Source: Candidatus Zixiibacteriota bacterium
GTDB lineage: Bacteria; Zixibacteria; MSB-5A5; GN15; FEB-12
Assembly (NCBI GenBank): GCA_024276275.1
Contig: JAJRXM010000049.1
Coordinates: forward strand, 62,001-126,000
DNA: 64,000 bases
Direction: 5' to 3'
Both the position numbers and the translations under genes were made by a program. Shown piece after piece: positions 43,788 to 53,956 of the stretch; position 1 is the stretch's first letter; each line of letters starts with the position of its first letter. The notes below the pieces were generated by a model, which searched no databases, was not told the origin of the DNA, and saw only the letters and a list, made by a program, of their open reading frames with translations.

Positions 43788-44510
43788 TTACCAGTTCATG
43801 CGGTAGACTCGTTGTCTGTTCCCTCGTGATGAACCGCCTCCACGACCGAAGAATTTGACAAGAAATTTTAAGACTAGCCAACCGAAAATAAAACCGCCGA
43901 CATGTGCTAGATAAGCAGTTCCTCCACCGGAAGAATTGCCGGTAAATGACATAAACAGCTGAATGGCAAACCAAATTCCTATAACAACTTTGGCGGGTAG
44001 ATGTACAAATTGAATGAAAAAATAAACAATTAAGACTGTTATTTTAGCTTTAGGATGTAATATCATATAAGAGCCCATCAGTCCTGCTATCGCACCTGAG
44101 GCTCCGACAAGAGGAATTTGTAAGTTAGGCCCAAAAAGAGTAAACAATGCTATCGCTGCTAATCCGGAAGCAAGGTAGAAGATAATAAATTTTATCGGTC
44201 CAAAATAATCCTCAATATTATTTCCGAATATCCATAAGAATAACATGTTGCCTATCAAATGCATCCATCCTCCATGCATAAACATTGATGTGAACATAGT
44301 GAGATATGTTGATGCGGGCAGTTGCGGGGTTAATTCGACCGCTTGGGTCAACTCAAAAGGAATAAAGCCGAATTGAAAAGTCATCAAATTAAATGAATTT
44401 ATCCCCTGCATATAAGAAAAAAGAAAAACCAAGCTGTTAATCGCAATTAATCCAATAGTGACATAGGGAGTGCAAACAGTAGGGGCATCATCTCGAATAG
44501 GTATGAACAA
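43788..44510 (-). CDS. Rhomboid family intramembrane serine protease
   Basis: This 240-residue polytopic protein has PYVTIGLIAINSLVFLFS at the start. The L1 loop with FTSMFMHGGWMHLIGNMLFLWIFG carries the conserved His/Asn region, and the catalytic Ser is in GASGAIAGLMGSY (GxSG). The catalytic His is in AYLAHVGGFIFGW. All catalytic elements are intact. It has a small basic Gly/Arg-rich tail. It starts 17 nt after the M23 peptidase stop on the same strand. Confidence 0.93.
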   Translation of the reverse strand: MFIPIRDDAPTVCTPYVTIGLIAINSLVFLFSYMQGINSFNLMTFQFGFIPFELTQAVELTPQLPASTYLTMFTSMFMHGGWMHLIGNMLFLWIFGNNIEDYFGPIKFIIFYLASGLAAIALFTLFGPNLQIPLVGASGAIAGLMGSYMILHPKAKITVLIVYFFIQFVHLPAKVVIGIWFAIQLFMSFTGNSSGGGTAYLAHVGGFIFGWLVLKFLVKFFGRGGGSSRGNRQRVYRMNW

Positions 44511-44527
44511 GTTTTATTCCTTTTAAT

Positions 44528-46807
44528 TTATTTTCTACTTAATTTAACGAAAAAATTGAGATATTGTTCGAACTTGTTTCCTACTTGATCAAAAACTTCA
44601 ATAGCCAAATAATGTTTTCCGTGTGTGAGAGGTTTTTCAGGTATTGCAATAAAATGTTTTGATTCCGGGTCGTATTCAGGTATTAACCACTCTCTATCAA
44701 TTTTTACAATAAAAGCCTGATCATCGGCAATACCCGATAATGGGTCGTCTACGTAAAATGTAAACTTAATTTTATTATTTGTATAAGTTCTACCGTTAAT
44801 GATATTTATGCGGTTGACAACCGGCGGAAGTAAATCATATAGCACTACAAATGAACCGCCTCCTGATGACTCCGATGTTAGTGAACGTTTTTCTCGTTCA
44901 TTGTTAAGCCATATCCATTTCTTTTTACTTTCATCAAACCATCCAAACCCTGTTCGTTCATAAAAAGGGTCGCTCTTTTTCACTGTATACTTCATTTTGA
45001 AATTTGATTTACATAAAAATGCTTTTGGTTTTATTTCTACAATTGCCGAAACTAATCTTTCTTTACTATCTTTTAAATAAAATCGTTTTTCTATTTCTAT
45101 AAAACGTGGCTTATAAAAATTATCTTTCTCAAACTCAAAAGAGATTCCTTCAGCTACAATCTTTTGATTATTTTTATGACCGACAAGATGAATTTTCAAT
45201 GAATCTCTATACTGAAGCAAATAAACAGAATCTTTTGACATAGAGAATCCGATTTTATCAATATGTTCATACTTTTCTAACGGAGGAATAAAGCATCGGT
45301 AGTTGGTCATGTTATATAACTTCGGATATAAAATATCAAGTAGTGAATCTTTATAATATAGTTCAATACGAGACTCCGATGATTTACGAGCTTTTACATT
45401 TAGATTAACTAAAATACCGTCATCTAAAATCTCGTAATCAAGCTTGACACTCATCTTACCTTTCGGAGTAATTACGCTGAATATATTATCTCTTATAATA
45501 GCATTCTTGGAGAAAACAAATAATCTGACAGTAGTCGATGATACACCGTTCCCGATTAACTTACATCGTATTTGACCGTTTTCCAGTTGTTCAACAGATG
45601 CACTTTTAACTTTGCCCCATAAATCAGCTCGATTAAGATAGGGTATAACGGAATCAACCAGCATAGGATTCATATCTACTGTCGGAGTAAAATAGTAGAA
45701 ATGATTTTGCTTATCTACAACCGTATGTGAATCTAACTGATAAAGCTCTTGTTCGGGACCGTATATAAAACTAAAAAGTAATGAGCGTTTGTTTCCAAAA
45801 CAATCTTCAGCAATTATTTTTCCTTTATGATGACCATAGGTGATAGTATTAAAATCAATTATACCGTTACTATTGTTTTTTGATTTACTTCCTTTAAAAT
45901 CCAGACCGAGTGCATTGTATAGTCGCTGTACTCTTGTTTCTTTATTTACAGCTTTGATATATTCATATCTAAAATTTACTAAAGGTTGTGTTTCAAAATC
46001 AAGTTGGTCGAATGTGACTGCATAAAATTCTTTGTCATCAATTTCGAGCGTGAGTTTATAAACTGACTGGTGCATACCGTTATCACGCATTTGGTCAGAT
46101 ACTCCCGTAAATAACCCAAACGGTTTATTCAAATAAATAGTTGTATCCAGATAATAATTTTGTGTCACAGAGTCGAATCGGGGACTATACTCAAGTTCCC
46201 TGAGGCCGTTATCAAAAAGAGCATAATCATCGAGCATTTTAAAACCGATTTTTGAAAAAACCGGTTTTGTCTTATCATCAAGACTAAATCCGTTGGTAAG
46301 AGGATTTAAAGGTAAATTGTCAGAAGTTCTTTTTTCAAAATGTAAATGAGGTGCTCCGGCACCGGTTTGCCCGGTATAACCTATGAAATCACCCTTTTTA
46401 ACTTTAATTTGGTTTTTAGAGAGAGTGATATCCTGGAAATATCTTTTTGATTTTCGTTGTTCTGTTTTTAAAAGTGAATCAACTTGAAGTCCAAAATTTA
46501 ATAAATGTGCGAAAACATACACAAAACCGTCATTTCCTTTTAAATAAAGTCCTTTTCCATAACCGGTATAGGATGTTCTGACTCTTAATATATAGCCGGA
46601 AACAGGTGCGTAGATAGGTGACCCGGTTTTTCCTCCGGTTCTGATATCTACCCCGGTATGAAACCTATTTGCCCGAAAATCTCCAAATCCGCTCGAAAGA
46701 TCAATTTTTCTTTGTAAAGGCCAATCAGCAGCAGACAGAGGTTGAAAGCTAAGTATAAGCAGGGTAATAGCTAACAGTTTAATGAGTTTCGCCGACAATG
46801 TATTCAT
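44528..46807 (-). CDS. Exported M23 family metallopeptidase (LytM-type)
   Basis: With ATG 46807 (AAGGAA upstream; an open frame extends 50 codons farther without a ribosome binding site) the product is 759 residues. It begins with a signal peptide (KLLAITLLILSFQPLSAA). The M23 domain is at the N-terminus: LSSGFGDFRANRFHTGVDI (first His/Asp ligands), GYGKGLYLKG, YVFAHLLNF and GAPHLHFEKR (HxH). It probably cuts or regulates peptidoglycan in the periplasm. The remaining 500 residues are beta-rich Ig-like domains with no known name to me. The M23 ligands are all visible. The rhomboid gene follows. Confidence 0.88.
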   Translation of the reverse strand: MNTLSAKLIKLLAITLLILSFQPLSAADWPLQRKIDLSSGFGDFRANRFHTGVDIRTGGKTGSPIYAPVSGYILRVRTSYTGYGKGLYLKGNDGFVYVFAHLLNFGLQVDSLLKTEQRKSKRYFQDITLSKNQIKVKKGDFIGYTGQTGAGAPHLHFEKRTSDNLPLNPLTNGFSLDDKTKPVFSKIGFKMLDDYALFDNGLRELEYSPRFDSVTQNYYLDTTIYLNKPFGLFTGVSDQMRDNGMHQSVYKLTLEIDDKEFYAVTFDQLDFETQPLVNFRYEYIKAVNKETRVQRLYNALGLDFKGSKSKNNSNGIIDFNTITYGHHKGKIIAEDCFGNKRSLLFSFIYGPEQELYQLDSHTVVDKQNHFYYFTPTVDMNPMLVDSVIPYLNRADLWGKVKSASVEQLENGQIRCKLIGNGVSSTTVRLFVFSKNAIIRDNIFSVITPKGKMSVKLDYEILDDGILVNLNVKARKSSESRIELYYKDSLLDILYPKLYNMTNYRCFIPPLEKYEHIDKIGFSMSKDSVYLLQYRDSLKIHLVGHKNNQKIVAEGISFEFEKDNFYKPRFIEIEKRFYLKDSKERLVSAIVEIKPKAFLCKSNFKMKYTVKKSDPFYERTGFGWFDESKKKWIWLNNEREKRSLTSESSGGGSFVVLYDLLPPVVNRINIINGRTYTNNKIKFTFYVDDPLSGIADDQAFIVKIDREWLIPEYDPESKHFIAIPEKPLTHGKHYLAIEVFDQVGNKFEQYLNFFVKLSRK

Positions 46808-47050
46808 ATTATTTATTTTCCTTATTTTCATAATTAAACAAAGAAAGTAGTATATGGATGCAGAAAAACAAACTTTTAAATGATATAAAAATAAAGTTTT
46901 CTTTTTAATATGCTTGAATTTGCAAGTATTTTGAAAAGTTATGTTGCCAAATTCCAATATTAAATTATATTCTAAGACTTCGGTCTTATTGAGAATCGGA
47001 TTTAATTTTAGAAGAAAAATAATTTTATATACGTATAGGAGAAATACCCG

Positions 47051-48889
47051 ATGTTTGATTTTTTTAGAAGGATGATAGTTCCAATCATTATGATTGCACT
47101 TATTGGATTCTTAGCTACTATTATCTTTTCGTGGGGTGCTGATATTACCAGTCGTGCTAAGTACGAAAGTAGTAATCTAGCGGCTGTGATCAACGGTGAA
47201 GAAGTTTCGTGGAATACATATCAAAGAGTGTATGATAATCTTTATAAAACTGAACAACAAAAAACCGATGATGACCTTACTGAAGCTAAACAAAATGAAC
47301 TGCATGATGCTGCCTGGTCACAAATTCAATACGACCGTTTAATAATGCAGGAAGTAGCCAAATATAATATTACTGTTTCTGATGATGAATTATATGATTA
47401 CTTAAAATACTCTCCTCCTCAAGAATTTATCAATGCTCCGACTTTCCAGACGAATGGACAGTTTGACTATCAAAAATATATGAATGCATTAGCTGACCCG
47501 AGCTATACTTCGTTATGGGCTAGTTATGACACCTATTTAAGAACTGAAATTCAAAAACTCAAACTGCAGGAAATTATTATTCAATCTGCTCATGTGACAG
47601 AAAATGAAGTTAAAGACTATTTTGTTTCTTTGAATGAAAAAATAAAGATAGGAACTATCAATGTCGGTTTTGGTGTCTATTCTCGCCCGGGTCCGGTTAT
47701 TACAGAGGAAGCAACAAAAGCATATTACGATTCACATAAAGAAGATTTTCAAATTGAAGAACGTGCAGTTATCAAGTTAGTTACTATTGAGAAAAAACCT
47801 TCTCGTGAAGATTGGGTCGAAGGTAAAAATCAAATTGATGTTATTTATGACTCTATTTTAGGTGGTGCCGATTTCGCCGAAATGGCAAAAGTTTACTCGC
47901 AAGATAATACTGCTGCCAAAGGCGGTGATTTAGGGTGGTTCCCACAAGGGCAAATGGTTCCGGCATTTGACAGAATGGTATTCACTATGAAAAAGGGAGA
48001 TATATCCCCACCTGTCAAAACTAAATTTGGATGGCATATTATAAAGCACTTTGGTTACAAAGAAGAAGCTAAAGACAAAACAAGTAAAAATAAAATTAGA
48101 AAAGCTAAAGCCTCACATATTCTTATCAAAGTTGTTGCTTCTCAGCGAACTATTGATATCGCAAACAATAAATTAAATCAGTTCAGAAAAGATGCTTTAG
48201 AAATTGGTTTTAACGAAGCGGCTGTTAAAAATGAGTTGCGACATGTAAAGCTTGAACCGTTTGTACGAGGTGCTAATATACAAATCCTCGGCCGAGATGT
48301 TGCAGCATCTGACTTTGCCTTTGAAAGTGAAGTAAATGCAATCTCTCAGGTGTTCGAAAATCCTTCTGGACTATATGTCGAACAGTTAGTTGAAAAACTT
48401 CCGTCTGGTGTTGCTCCTTATGAAGTTGCCAAGAGAAAGGTGAACCGTGCCTTAAAGAAAGAATTAGTTGCCAAGATGTGTTCTGACACGGCTGCGGTGA
48501 TATGGTCTGAAATTGAAGCAGGAACATCGTTTGAAAAAGCAGCTAAAAAGCATAATATTGAATATGAAGAGACAAAAGAGTTCGTTCGCGGTGAATATGT
48601 CAAAGGTTTAAATAATGCTCCTAGAGCTATCGGAGCAGCCTTCGGACTTGAAAACATCGGTGATATGTCGGGCCCTGTTGATTATGAACAGGGGACTATC
48701 ATTATAAAGTTACTGAAAAAAACTCCTCTGGATTTAAATGTGTTTACTACCCAAAAAGATTCTTTGACTAATACGATTCTTATAAATAAACAACAAGATT
48801 TATTCCGTGGTTGGTATGAGAACTTGGTAGCAAGTTCCGAAATTGTCAATAATATCAGTACTTTGCGATCTGAGAATAAAAATTACTAA
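47051..48889 (+). CDS. PpiD/SurA-like periplasmic peptidyl-prolyl isomerase, membrane-anchored
   Basis: The 612-residue protein has an N-terminal anchor (RRMIVPIIMIALIGFLATIIFSWG) as in PpiD. A SurA-like N-terminal domain (AAVINGEEVSWNTYQRVYDNL, LIMQEVAKYNITVSDDELYDYL) precedes a parvulin domain with IYDSILGGADFAEMAKVYSQDNTAAKGGDLGWFPQGQMVPAFD and KTKFGWHIIK. These are the parvulin active-site features. A partial second parvulin-like start (KASHILIKV) follows. It is a chaperone/isomerase for outer membrane or exported proteins. A terminator follows at 48914. Confidence 0.92.
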   Translation: MFDFFRRMIVPIIMIALIGFLATIIFSWGADITSRAKYESSNLAAVINGEEVSWNTYQRVYDNLYKTEQQKTDDDLTEAKQNELHDAAWSQIQYDRLIMQEVAKYNITVSDDELYDYLKYSPPQEFINAPTFQTNGQFDYQKYMNALADPSYTSLWASYDTYLRTEIQKLKLQEIIIQSAHVTENEVKDYFVSLNEKIKIGTINVGFGVYSRPGPVITEEATKAYYDSHKEDFQIEERAVIKLVTIEKKPSREDWVEGKNQIDVIYDSILGGADFAEMAKVYSQDNTAAKGGDLGWFPQGQMVPAFDRMVFTMKKGDISPPVKTKFGWHIIKHFGYKEEAKDKTSKNKIRKAKASHILIKVVASQRTIDIANNKLNQFRKDALEIGFNEAAVKNELRHVKLEPFVRGANIQILGRDVAASDFAFESEVNAISQVFENPSGLYVEQLVEKLPSGVAPYEVAKRKVNRALKKELVAKMCSDTAAVIWSEIEAGTSFEKAAKKHNIEYEETKEFVRGEYVKGLNNAPRAIGAAFGLENIGDMSGPVDYEQGTIIIKLLKKTPLDLNVFTTQKDSLTNTILINKQQDLFRGWYENLVASSEIVNNISTLRSENKNY

Positions 48890-48913
48890 TTACAACAGAT
48901 AGTAGATTATATT

Positions 48914-48946
48914 ACGGAGTCCTTATTTAGGGACTCCGTTTTTTTA
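48914..48946 (+). terminator. Intrinsic terminator
   Basis: ACGGAGTCC pairs with GGACTCCGT around an AT-rich loop, then a T-run. Confidence 0.93.
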
Positions 48947-49015
48947 TCTCAAAGATTCCATACAAATTTGGTTGATTTTTATATACTAAAATCGATACAT
49001 TGTTCTTGAAACAGC

Positions 49016-49045
49016 TTGACTATTATTATATTTACTATATATAAT
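49016..49045 (+). promoter_or_regulatory. Promoter upstream of the malic enzyme gene
   Basis: TTGACT (49016-49021), an 18-bp spacer and TATAAT (49040-49045). The ATG follows at 49138 with a GTAGGAG ribosome binding site, giving a leader of about 85 nt. Confidence 0.65.
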
Positions 49046-49137
49046 CTTTGTGAAAAAAATAACAATTACTGCCTTTTGCAATTAACGTATTGTGAATTCC
49101 TTAGTTGTTTGAGATGAAAATTGTAGGAGTTTGATAA

Positions 49138-51378
49138 ATGATTACCAAACAACAAGCATTAGAATTTCATAGTCGGGGACGACGTGGAAAAATAGAAGTT
49201 ACACCGACAAAACCGTGTTCTACACAAATAGACTTATCCTTAGCGTACACACCGGGTGTTGCCGAGCCCTGTATGGAAATCTATCATAACCCTGAAGATA
49301 TTTATAAATATACGGCAAAAAGCAACTTAGTTGCTGTAGTTACAAACGGTTCAGCAGTTTTAGGTTTAGGCAATATTGGAGCCGCTGCCGGAAAACCGGT
49401 CATGGAAGGTAAAGGCGTTCTTTTTAAACGCTTTGCTGATATCGATGTCTTTGATATTGAACTGGATACTCAGGACCCTGATGAAATTATTAGAACATGT
49501 CAATTAATGGAACCTACATTCGGTGGAATTAATTTAGAAGATATCAAAGGACCGGAATGTTTTTATATTGAAGAAGAGTTGAAAAAAACTTTGAGTATTC
49601 CGGTTTTTCATGATGACCAACACGGTACCGCTATTATATCAGCAGCAGCACTAGTCAATGCTTTGGAAATTGTTAAAAAAGATATAAAAAAAATCAGAGT
49701 AGTTTACTCAGGTGCTGGAGCTGCTGGAATTGCCTGTGCGAAATTATACCTGTCTTTAGGAGTTGCTCCTGAAAATATCTTAATGGTAGACTCAAAAGGG
49801 GTTATGTATGAGGGACGCGGCGACACATTCAATAAATATAAACAGGAATTTGTCCGTAAAACCGATATTCATACTTTAGAAGAAGCTATGGTCGATGCTG
49901 ATGTATTCGTCGGTGTTTCTGTCAAAGATATAGTAACACAAAAAATGGTAAAATCGATGGCAAAGGATCCTATTATTCTGGCAATGGCAAACCCGGACCC
50001 TGAAATAATGTATCCCGATGCGTTAGCTGCTCGTAAAGATGTAATAGTAGCAACAGGTCGTTCAGACTTTCCAAATCAGGTTAATAATGTTTTAGGATTT
50101 CCTTTTATTTTCCGTGGAGCCTTAGATGTCTGTGCCAAGTCGATTAACGAGGAAATGAAAATTGCTGCGGTAAACGCATTAGCTTCTTTGGCAAAGGAAG
50201 ATGTACCGCAAGAAGTCGCCGAGGCTTATGGTGTTGAGCATTTTAAATTCGGGAGAGAGTATTTAATTCCCAAACCTTTTGACCCGAGAATTTTAGTATG
50301 GGAATCTGTTGCCGTAGCTAAAGCAGCGATGGAAACAGGTGTAGCTAGAATTGATATCGATTTAGACGCTTACAGAGAAGAACTCAAAAATAAAATTGGC
50401 AAAGGCCGTACTATTATGAGAGTGATGATTGAAAAAGCTAAACTGAATCCAAAAAGAATTGTTTTTCCTGAAGGAGACTCAAAAAGAATTCTTCGAGCTG
50501 CCCAAATTATTAAAGCCCAAAAAATAGCACATCCGATAGTAATCGGAAAACGAAAAGTGATTGAAGTTCTTGCTGAAAAACATGATATAGACTTAGACGG
50601 AATCGAAATTGTTAATCCTGCTAAATCCGATAAAACAAATGAATATGCTCAAAAATTGTTTGATAAACGCTATAGAAAAGGCATGACTCAGGAAAAAGCA
50701 GCTTCAAAAATTAAAGATCCTATTTATTTCGGACTGATGATGCTTGAAAGCGGTGATTGTGATACTGTTCTGTCAGGGGTTACTTCTGATTATCATACAA
50801 CAGTACGACCTGCTTTGGAAATTATTGATTTAGAGGAAGGTGTCTCAAGAGTTTCAGGTCTGTTTGCGATGATTGCCAAAGATAAAGTCTATATGTTTGC
50901 CGATACAACTGTAAATATTGACCCGACAGCTGAAGAGCTTGCTGAAATTGCTATCGAATCGGCTAAAGTGGCAGAACGATTTAATATAGAACCTCGGGTT
51001 GCTATGCTTTCATTTTCAAATTTTGGTTCAGCTCTGTACCCACAATCATTAAAAGTTGCCAAAGCGGTAGCTATTGTAAAAGAGAAAGCTCCTCATTTGA
51101 TTGTGGAAGGTGAAATGCAGGCTGATACTGCATGAGTTTCAGAATATAGGCAACGATGGTATCCATTTTCACAACTCAAGAAAAATGCAAATGTCTTAAT
51201 TTTCCCCGATTTAAATTCCGGGAATATTGCCTATAAACTGGCACAAAGACTAGGCGGCTTAGACGCTATCGGACCTATTTTAGTGGGACTCAGTAAACCT
51301 GTCCATGTTCTGCATTCAATTCATACTGTAGATGAGATAGTTGATATGGCATCAATTGCTGTTGTTGACGCTCAATAA
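49138..51378 (+). CDS. maeB: NADP-dependent malic enzyme-phosphotransacetylase fusion, interrupted by one in-frame TGA
   Basis: The intact form would be 746 residues. The N-terminal malic enzyme domain has [83 protein letters not shown] (NADP) and MANPDPEI. The C-terminal half is a phosphotransacetylase-like domain. A TGA at 51133-51135 follows [10 protein letters not shown]; the frame then continues ...[33 protein letters not shown] up to TAA 51376-51378, exactly as in MaeB proteins. The final 80 residues would be lost if the TGA acts as a stop. No Cys is expected at this site, so it is not a Sec candidate. Confidence 0.88.
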
Positions 51379-51384
51379 AATAAA

Positions 51385-51412
51385 AAACGGAGATGCATAC
51401 ACATCTCCGTTT
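51385..51412. terminator. Bidirectional intrinsic terminator
   Basis: AAACGGAGATG and CATCTCCGTTT pair perfectly around CATACA, with A and T flanks. It separates the malic enzyme gene from the convergent hemerythrin gene. Confidence 0.9.
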
Positions 51413-51432
51413 ATCTTTATACAAAAACAAAA

Positions 51433-51831
51433 TTAAGCAGGTTCGGGAGCTGTTGCATATTTCATATCTTCTTTCATGATATGATCAACTAACCAGCTTT
51501 TCAAGAAATTCATAACTTCCATTACAGGTAACGGTTCGTCATTATCAAAACGTTTGATTAACTGTACAACTTGTTGAATAAGTTTTGTATGCTCAGCCTT
51601 ATGAGAAGCAAATTCATTAAACTGTATCGATTTTAACATTTTTTCTTCAGCATCAAAATGTGTCTGAGTGTAATCAGCAAGAGATTTTAATACTGTTCCG
51701 ATTTCTTCTTTTGCTTTACCGGTTTTCATTGCATCGTGTAGTTGATTTACCAATTCAATCAACTTTTTGTGTTGGTGATCCATTTCAGGGTTTTTTACAG
51801 AGTATTTTTCATCCCAATTCATAAAAGCCAT
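51433..51831 (-). CDS. Bacteriohemerythrin
   Basis: This 132-residue O2-binding di-iron protein has the ligands in order: DHQHKKLIEL (His), YTQTHFDAEEKML (His and Glu), SHKAEHTKL (two His) and LVDHIMKEDMKY (His and Asp). All seven iron ligands are visible. There is no signal peptide, so it is cytoplasmic, for O2 storage, delivery or sensing. The start has AGGAGG on the minus strand. It suggests the cell meets oxygen or lives near an oxic boundary. Confidence 0.95.
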   Translation of the reverse strand: MAFMNWDEKYSVKNPEMDHQHKKLIELVNQLHDAMKTGKAKEEIGTVLKSLADYTQTHFDAEEKMLKSIQFNEFASHKAEHTKLIQQVVQLIKRFDNDEPLPVMEVMNFLKSWLVDHIMKEDMKYATAPEPA

Positions 51832-52264
51832 ACAACCTCCTTTTGTTTTATAACATTAAAGTTGACTTCTTCTATAATATCGGAAAATCAGCACTTCCCT
51901 TTAAGAAATTACATGATTATAGCGTACTTTACATTATTTTTCAGGACGGTAAAGTGTTCTTGTCCTTCTTGTAACGTATTAAATTTCATACAGATACCAA
52001 ACTCTACACAGACATAAAAAGATTTTCGACCTGAAAAAGAAAAGATAAATTAGTCAGGAAATTTTATAGTATTATGAACCCTGTGAAACTATATAATAAG
52101 CTCATTTTCAATTAGAAAAAATAATCGAATACCTATAACAATAACATTTTTCAATCTTTTTATTTGCTCTTTATACTTTAAAACAGTAAACTTGTACAAT
52201 GTGTATATCTATGAATAGTATAGATATAGTTTAAAGTAGATTATTTTAGTTAAAAGGATTTGAC
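51832..52264. other. Intergenic region upstream of mreB
   Basis: These 433 AT-rich bases hold no ORF that looks coding. They probably contain the hemerythrin promoter (leftward) and the mreB promoter (rightward). A weak -35-like TTGTAC lies at 52192. I see no structured element. Confidence 0.45.
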
Positions 52265-53293
52265 TTGGGAATTTTTGATTCATTATCAAATGATATAGGG
52301 ATAGATTTAGGAACAGCAAATACCTTAGTGTATGTCAAAGGACAGGGGATTGTTTTAAATGAACCTTCTGTGGTTGCTATCGAAAAATCAACCGGCAAAG
52401 TATTGGCTATCGGTTCTGCCGCCAAAGAAATGATGGGGCGGACACCTGGTTCTATTGCTGCTATCAGACCGCTCAAAGATGGCGTAATTGCTGATTTTGA
52501 TATTTCTGAAAGACTCATTGCTGATTTTATCAGGCGAGTCGTGAAACATAAATTTTTGATGAAGCCGCGAGTTGTTATCTCGGTTCCATCCGGTATTACC
52601 GAAGTAGAAAAAAGAGCTGTACGTGATTCGGCAGAAAATGCCGGTGCCAGAGAAGTATATCTTATTCAAGAGCCGATGGCAGCTGCTATAGGTGTCGGAC
52701 TTCCGGTAGATCAACCCTCAGGCAGTATGGTTATTGATATCGGAGGAGGTACATCAGAAATTGCGGTAATCGCCTTAAATGGAATTATCAATGATACTTC
52801 TGTACGAATTGCAGGTGATGAATTTAACGACGCTATCATAATGTATCTTAAAAAAAATTACAATCTTCTTATCGGTGAACTAACAGCAGAAGAAATAAAA
52901 ATTCAAATCGGTTCCGCCTTTCCTCTTGATGAAGAACTCTCTATGGAAATCAAAGGGCGTGACCTTGTTGCCGGAGTTCCTAAAAATCTTACTTTATCCT
53001 CTGTACAAGTCCGAGAAGCTATTTCTGAAACTGTAGATAGTATTGTCGAAGCAGTCAGGCAGGCTCTTGAGCAAACCCCTCCCGAATTAGCCTCAGATAT
53101 CTTGGAACGAGGTATTATCTTAACCGGCGGTGGAGCTTTACTTCGTGGATTGGACAAACGCCTCAGGCAGGAAACCAATCTTCCGGTGAATATAGCCGAT
53201 GACCCTCTTACTTGTGTTGTACGCGGTTCAGGCAAGGTTTTATCCGATTTTGCAGGGTATTCCAAGGTTTTAGAAAAAAGTCGTAGAGATTAA
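52265..53293 (+). CDS. mreB: Rod shape-determining protein MreB
   Basis: This actin-like cytoskeletal ATPase directs lateral wall synthesis and is bound to the inner membrane. The 342-residue protein has [18 protein letters not shown] (phosphate 1), [31 protein letters not shown] (phosphate 2) and [14 protein letters not shown] (adenosine motif). The TTG start follows AAAAGGA by 6 nt. The family normally has mreC and mreD next to it; here only an ECF sigma operon follows, after a terminator. Cells are probably rod-shaped or curved. Confidence 0.97.
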   Translation: MGIFDSLSNDIGIDLGTANTLVYVKGQGIVLNEPSVVAIEKSTGKVLAIGSAAKEMMGRTPGSIAAIRPLKDGVIADFDISERLIADFIRRVVKHKFLMKPRVVISVPSGITEVEKRAVRDSAENAGAREVYLIQEPMAAAIGVGLPVDQPSGSMVIDIGGGTSEIAVIALNGIINDTSVRIAGDEFNDAIIMYLKKNYNLLIGELTAEEIKIQIGSAFPLDEELSMEIKGRDLVAGVPKNLTLSSVQVREAISETVDSIVEAVRQALEQTPPELASDILERGIILTGGGALLRGLDKRLRQETNLPVNIADDPLTCVVRGSGKVLSDFAGYSKVLEKSRRD

Positions 53294-53311
53294 AAAATAG
53301 TTAAGTCGTTG

Positions 53312-53337
53312 AGCCGGAGTTATATCCGGCTTTTTTT
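53312..53337 (+). terminator. Intrinsic terminator after mreB
   Basis: AGCCGGA pairs with TCCGGCT around a 6-nt loop, followed by six T. Confidence 0.92.
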
Positions 53338-53398
53338 ATGACTTGTATATAATGATTAATCTTTTTATCGTTTCTGTTGTCTTATAAGCGAACAAAAT

Positions 53399-53956
53399 AT
53401 GATGAAAATAGAAAGCCACATATCGGTTGATGACTTAGTGAGACAAGCCCAGAAAGGCGACCGGCAGGCATTTTCTGAGATAGTGAGAGTACTTATGAAT
53501 AGAATTTCAGCCCTAACATATAAAATGACTTCAGATAAAGAAATGGCTGTTGATATAGCTCAGGATTCATTTATTTCTGCTTGGCAGAATTTACATACTT
53601 TTAAGTTTGAGGCTAAATTTGAAAGTTGGCTGTATCGGATTGCTTACAATAAATCTTTAAATGCTATCAAAAAAGAAGATAGACACACCAATGATTTTGA
53701 TTTTGAAAGTCAGGTATCAAATTCAGACCCCGAACGCGAACTTTACCAAAGAGAATTGAAAGCTAAAGTCTTAACATTTTTAGAAACGCTTCCCAAAGAG
53801 CAAAGGGCTGTCTTTGAATTTAGATTTTATAAAGGCTTATCATTTAAAGAAATTGCCGACACAACCGGAAAAGCATTAGGAACCGTCAAAACTTTATACC
53901 GCGAGGCAGTTAAAAAACTTCGCGATATTGCTATTACACAAAGGTGGACAGCATGA
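53399..53956 (+). CDS. ECF-type RNA polymerase sigma factor
   Basis: This 185-residue protein has region 2 (DRQAFSEIVRVLMNRISALTYKMTSDKEMAVDIAQDSFISAW..., with the core-binding and -10 recognition segments FESWLYRIAYNKSLNAIKKE). A linker follows, then region 4 (LPKEQRAVFEFRFYKGLSFKEIADTTGKALGTVKTLYREAVKKLRDI). Regions 1.1 and 3 are absent, as in ECF sigma factors. Its stop overlaps the start of an anti-sigma gene (ATGA), so the pair is co-translated. Confidence 0.95.
   Translation: MMKIESHISVDDLVRQAQKGDRQAFSEIVRVLMNRISALTYKMTSDKEMAVDIAQDSFISAWQNLHTFKFEAKFESWLYRIAYNKSLNAIKKEDRHTNDFDFESQVSNSDPERELYQRELKAKVLTFLETLPKEQRAVFEFRFYKGLSFKEIADTTGKALGTVKTLYREAVKKLRDIAITQRWTA

Noticed and set aside
46808-46957. 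An upstream start for the M23 peptidase at 46957
   Set aside because: It adds 50 residues before the signal peptide, has no ribosome binding site, and the ATG at 46807 with AAGGAA gives a normal signal peptide.
51133-51135. Selenocysteine at the maeB TGA
   Set aside because: The family does not have Cys at this position, no CxxC is nearby, and I see no convincing stem-loop directly downstream.
51742-52017. A 91-codon ORF between the hemerythrin gene and mreB
   Set aside because: It overlaps the hemerythrin start on the other strand, has no ribosome binding site and no coding-like composition.
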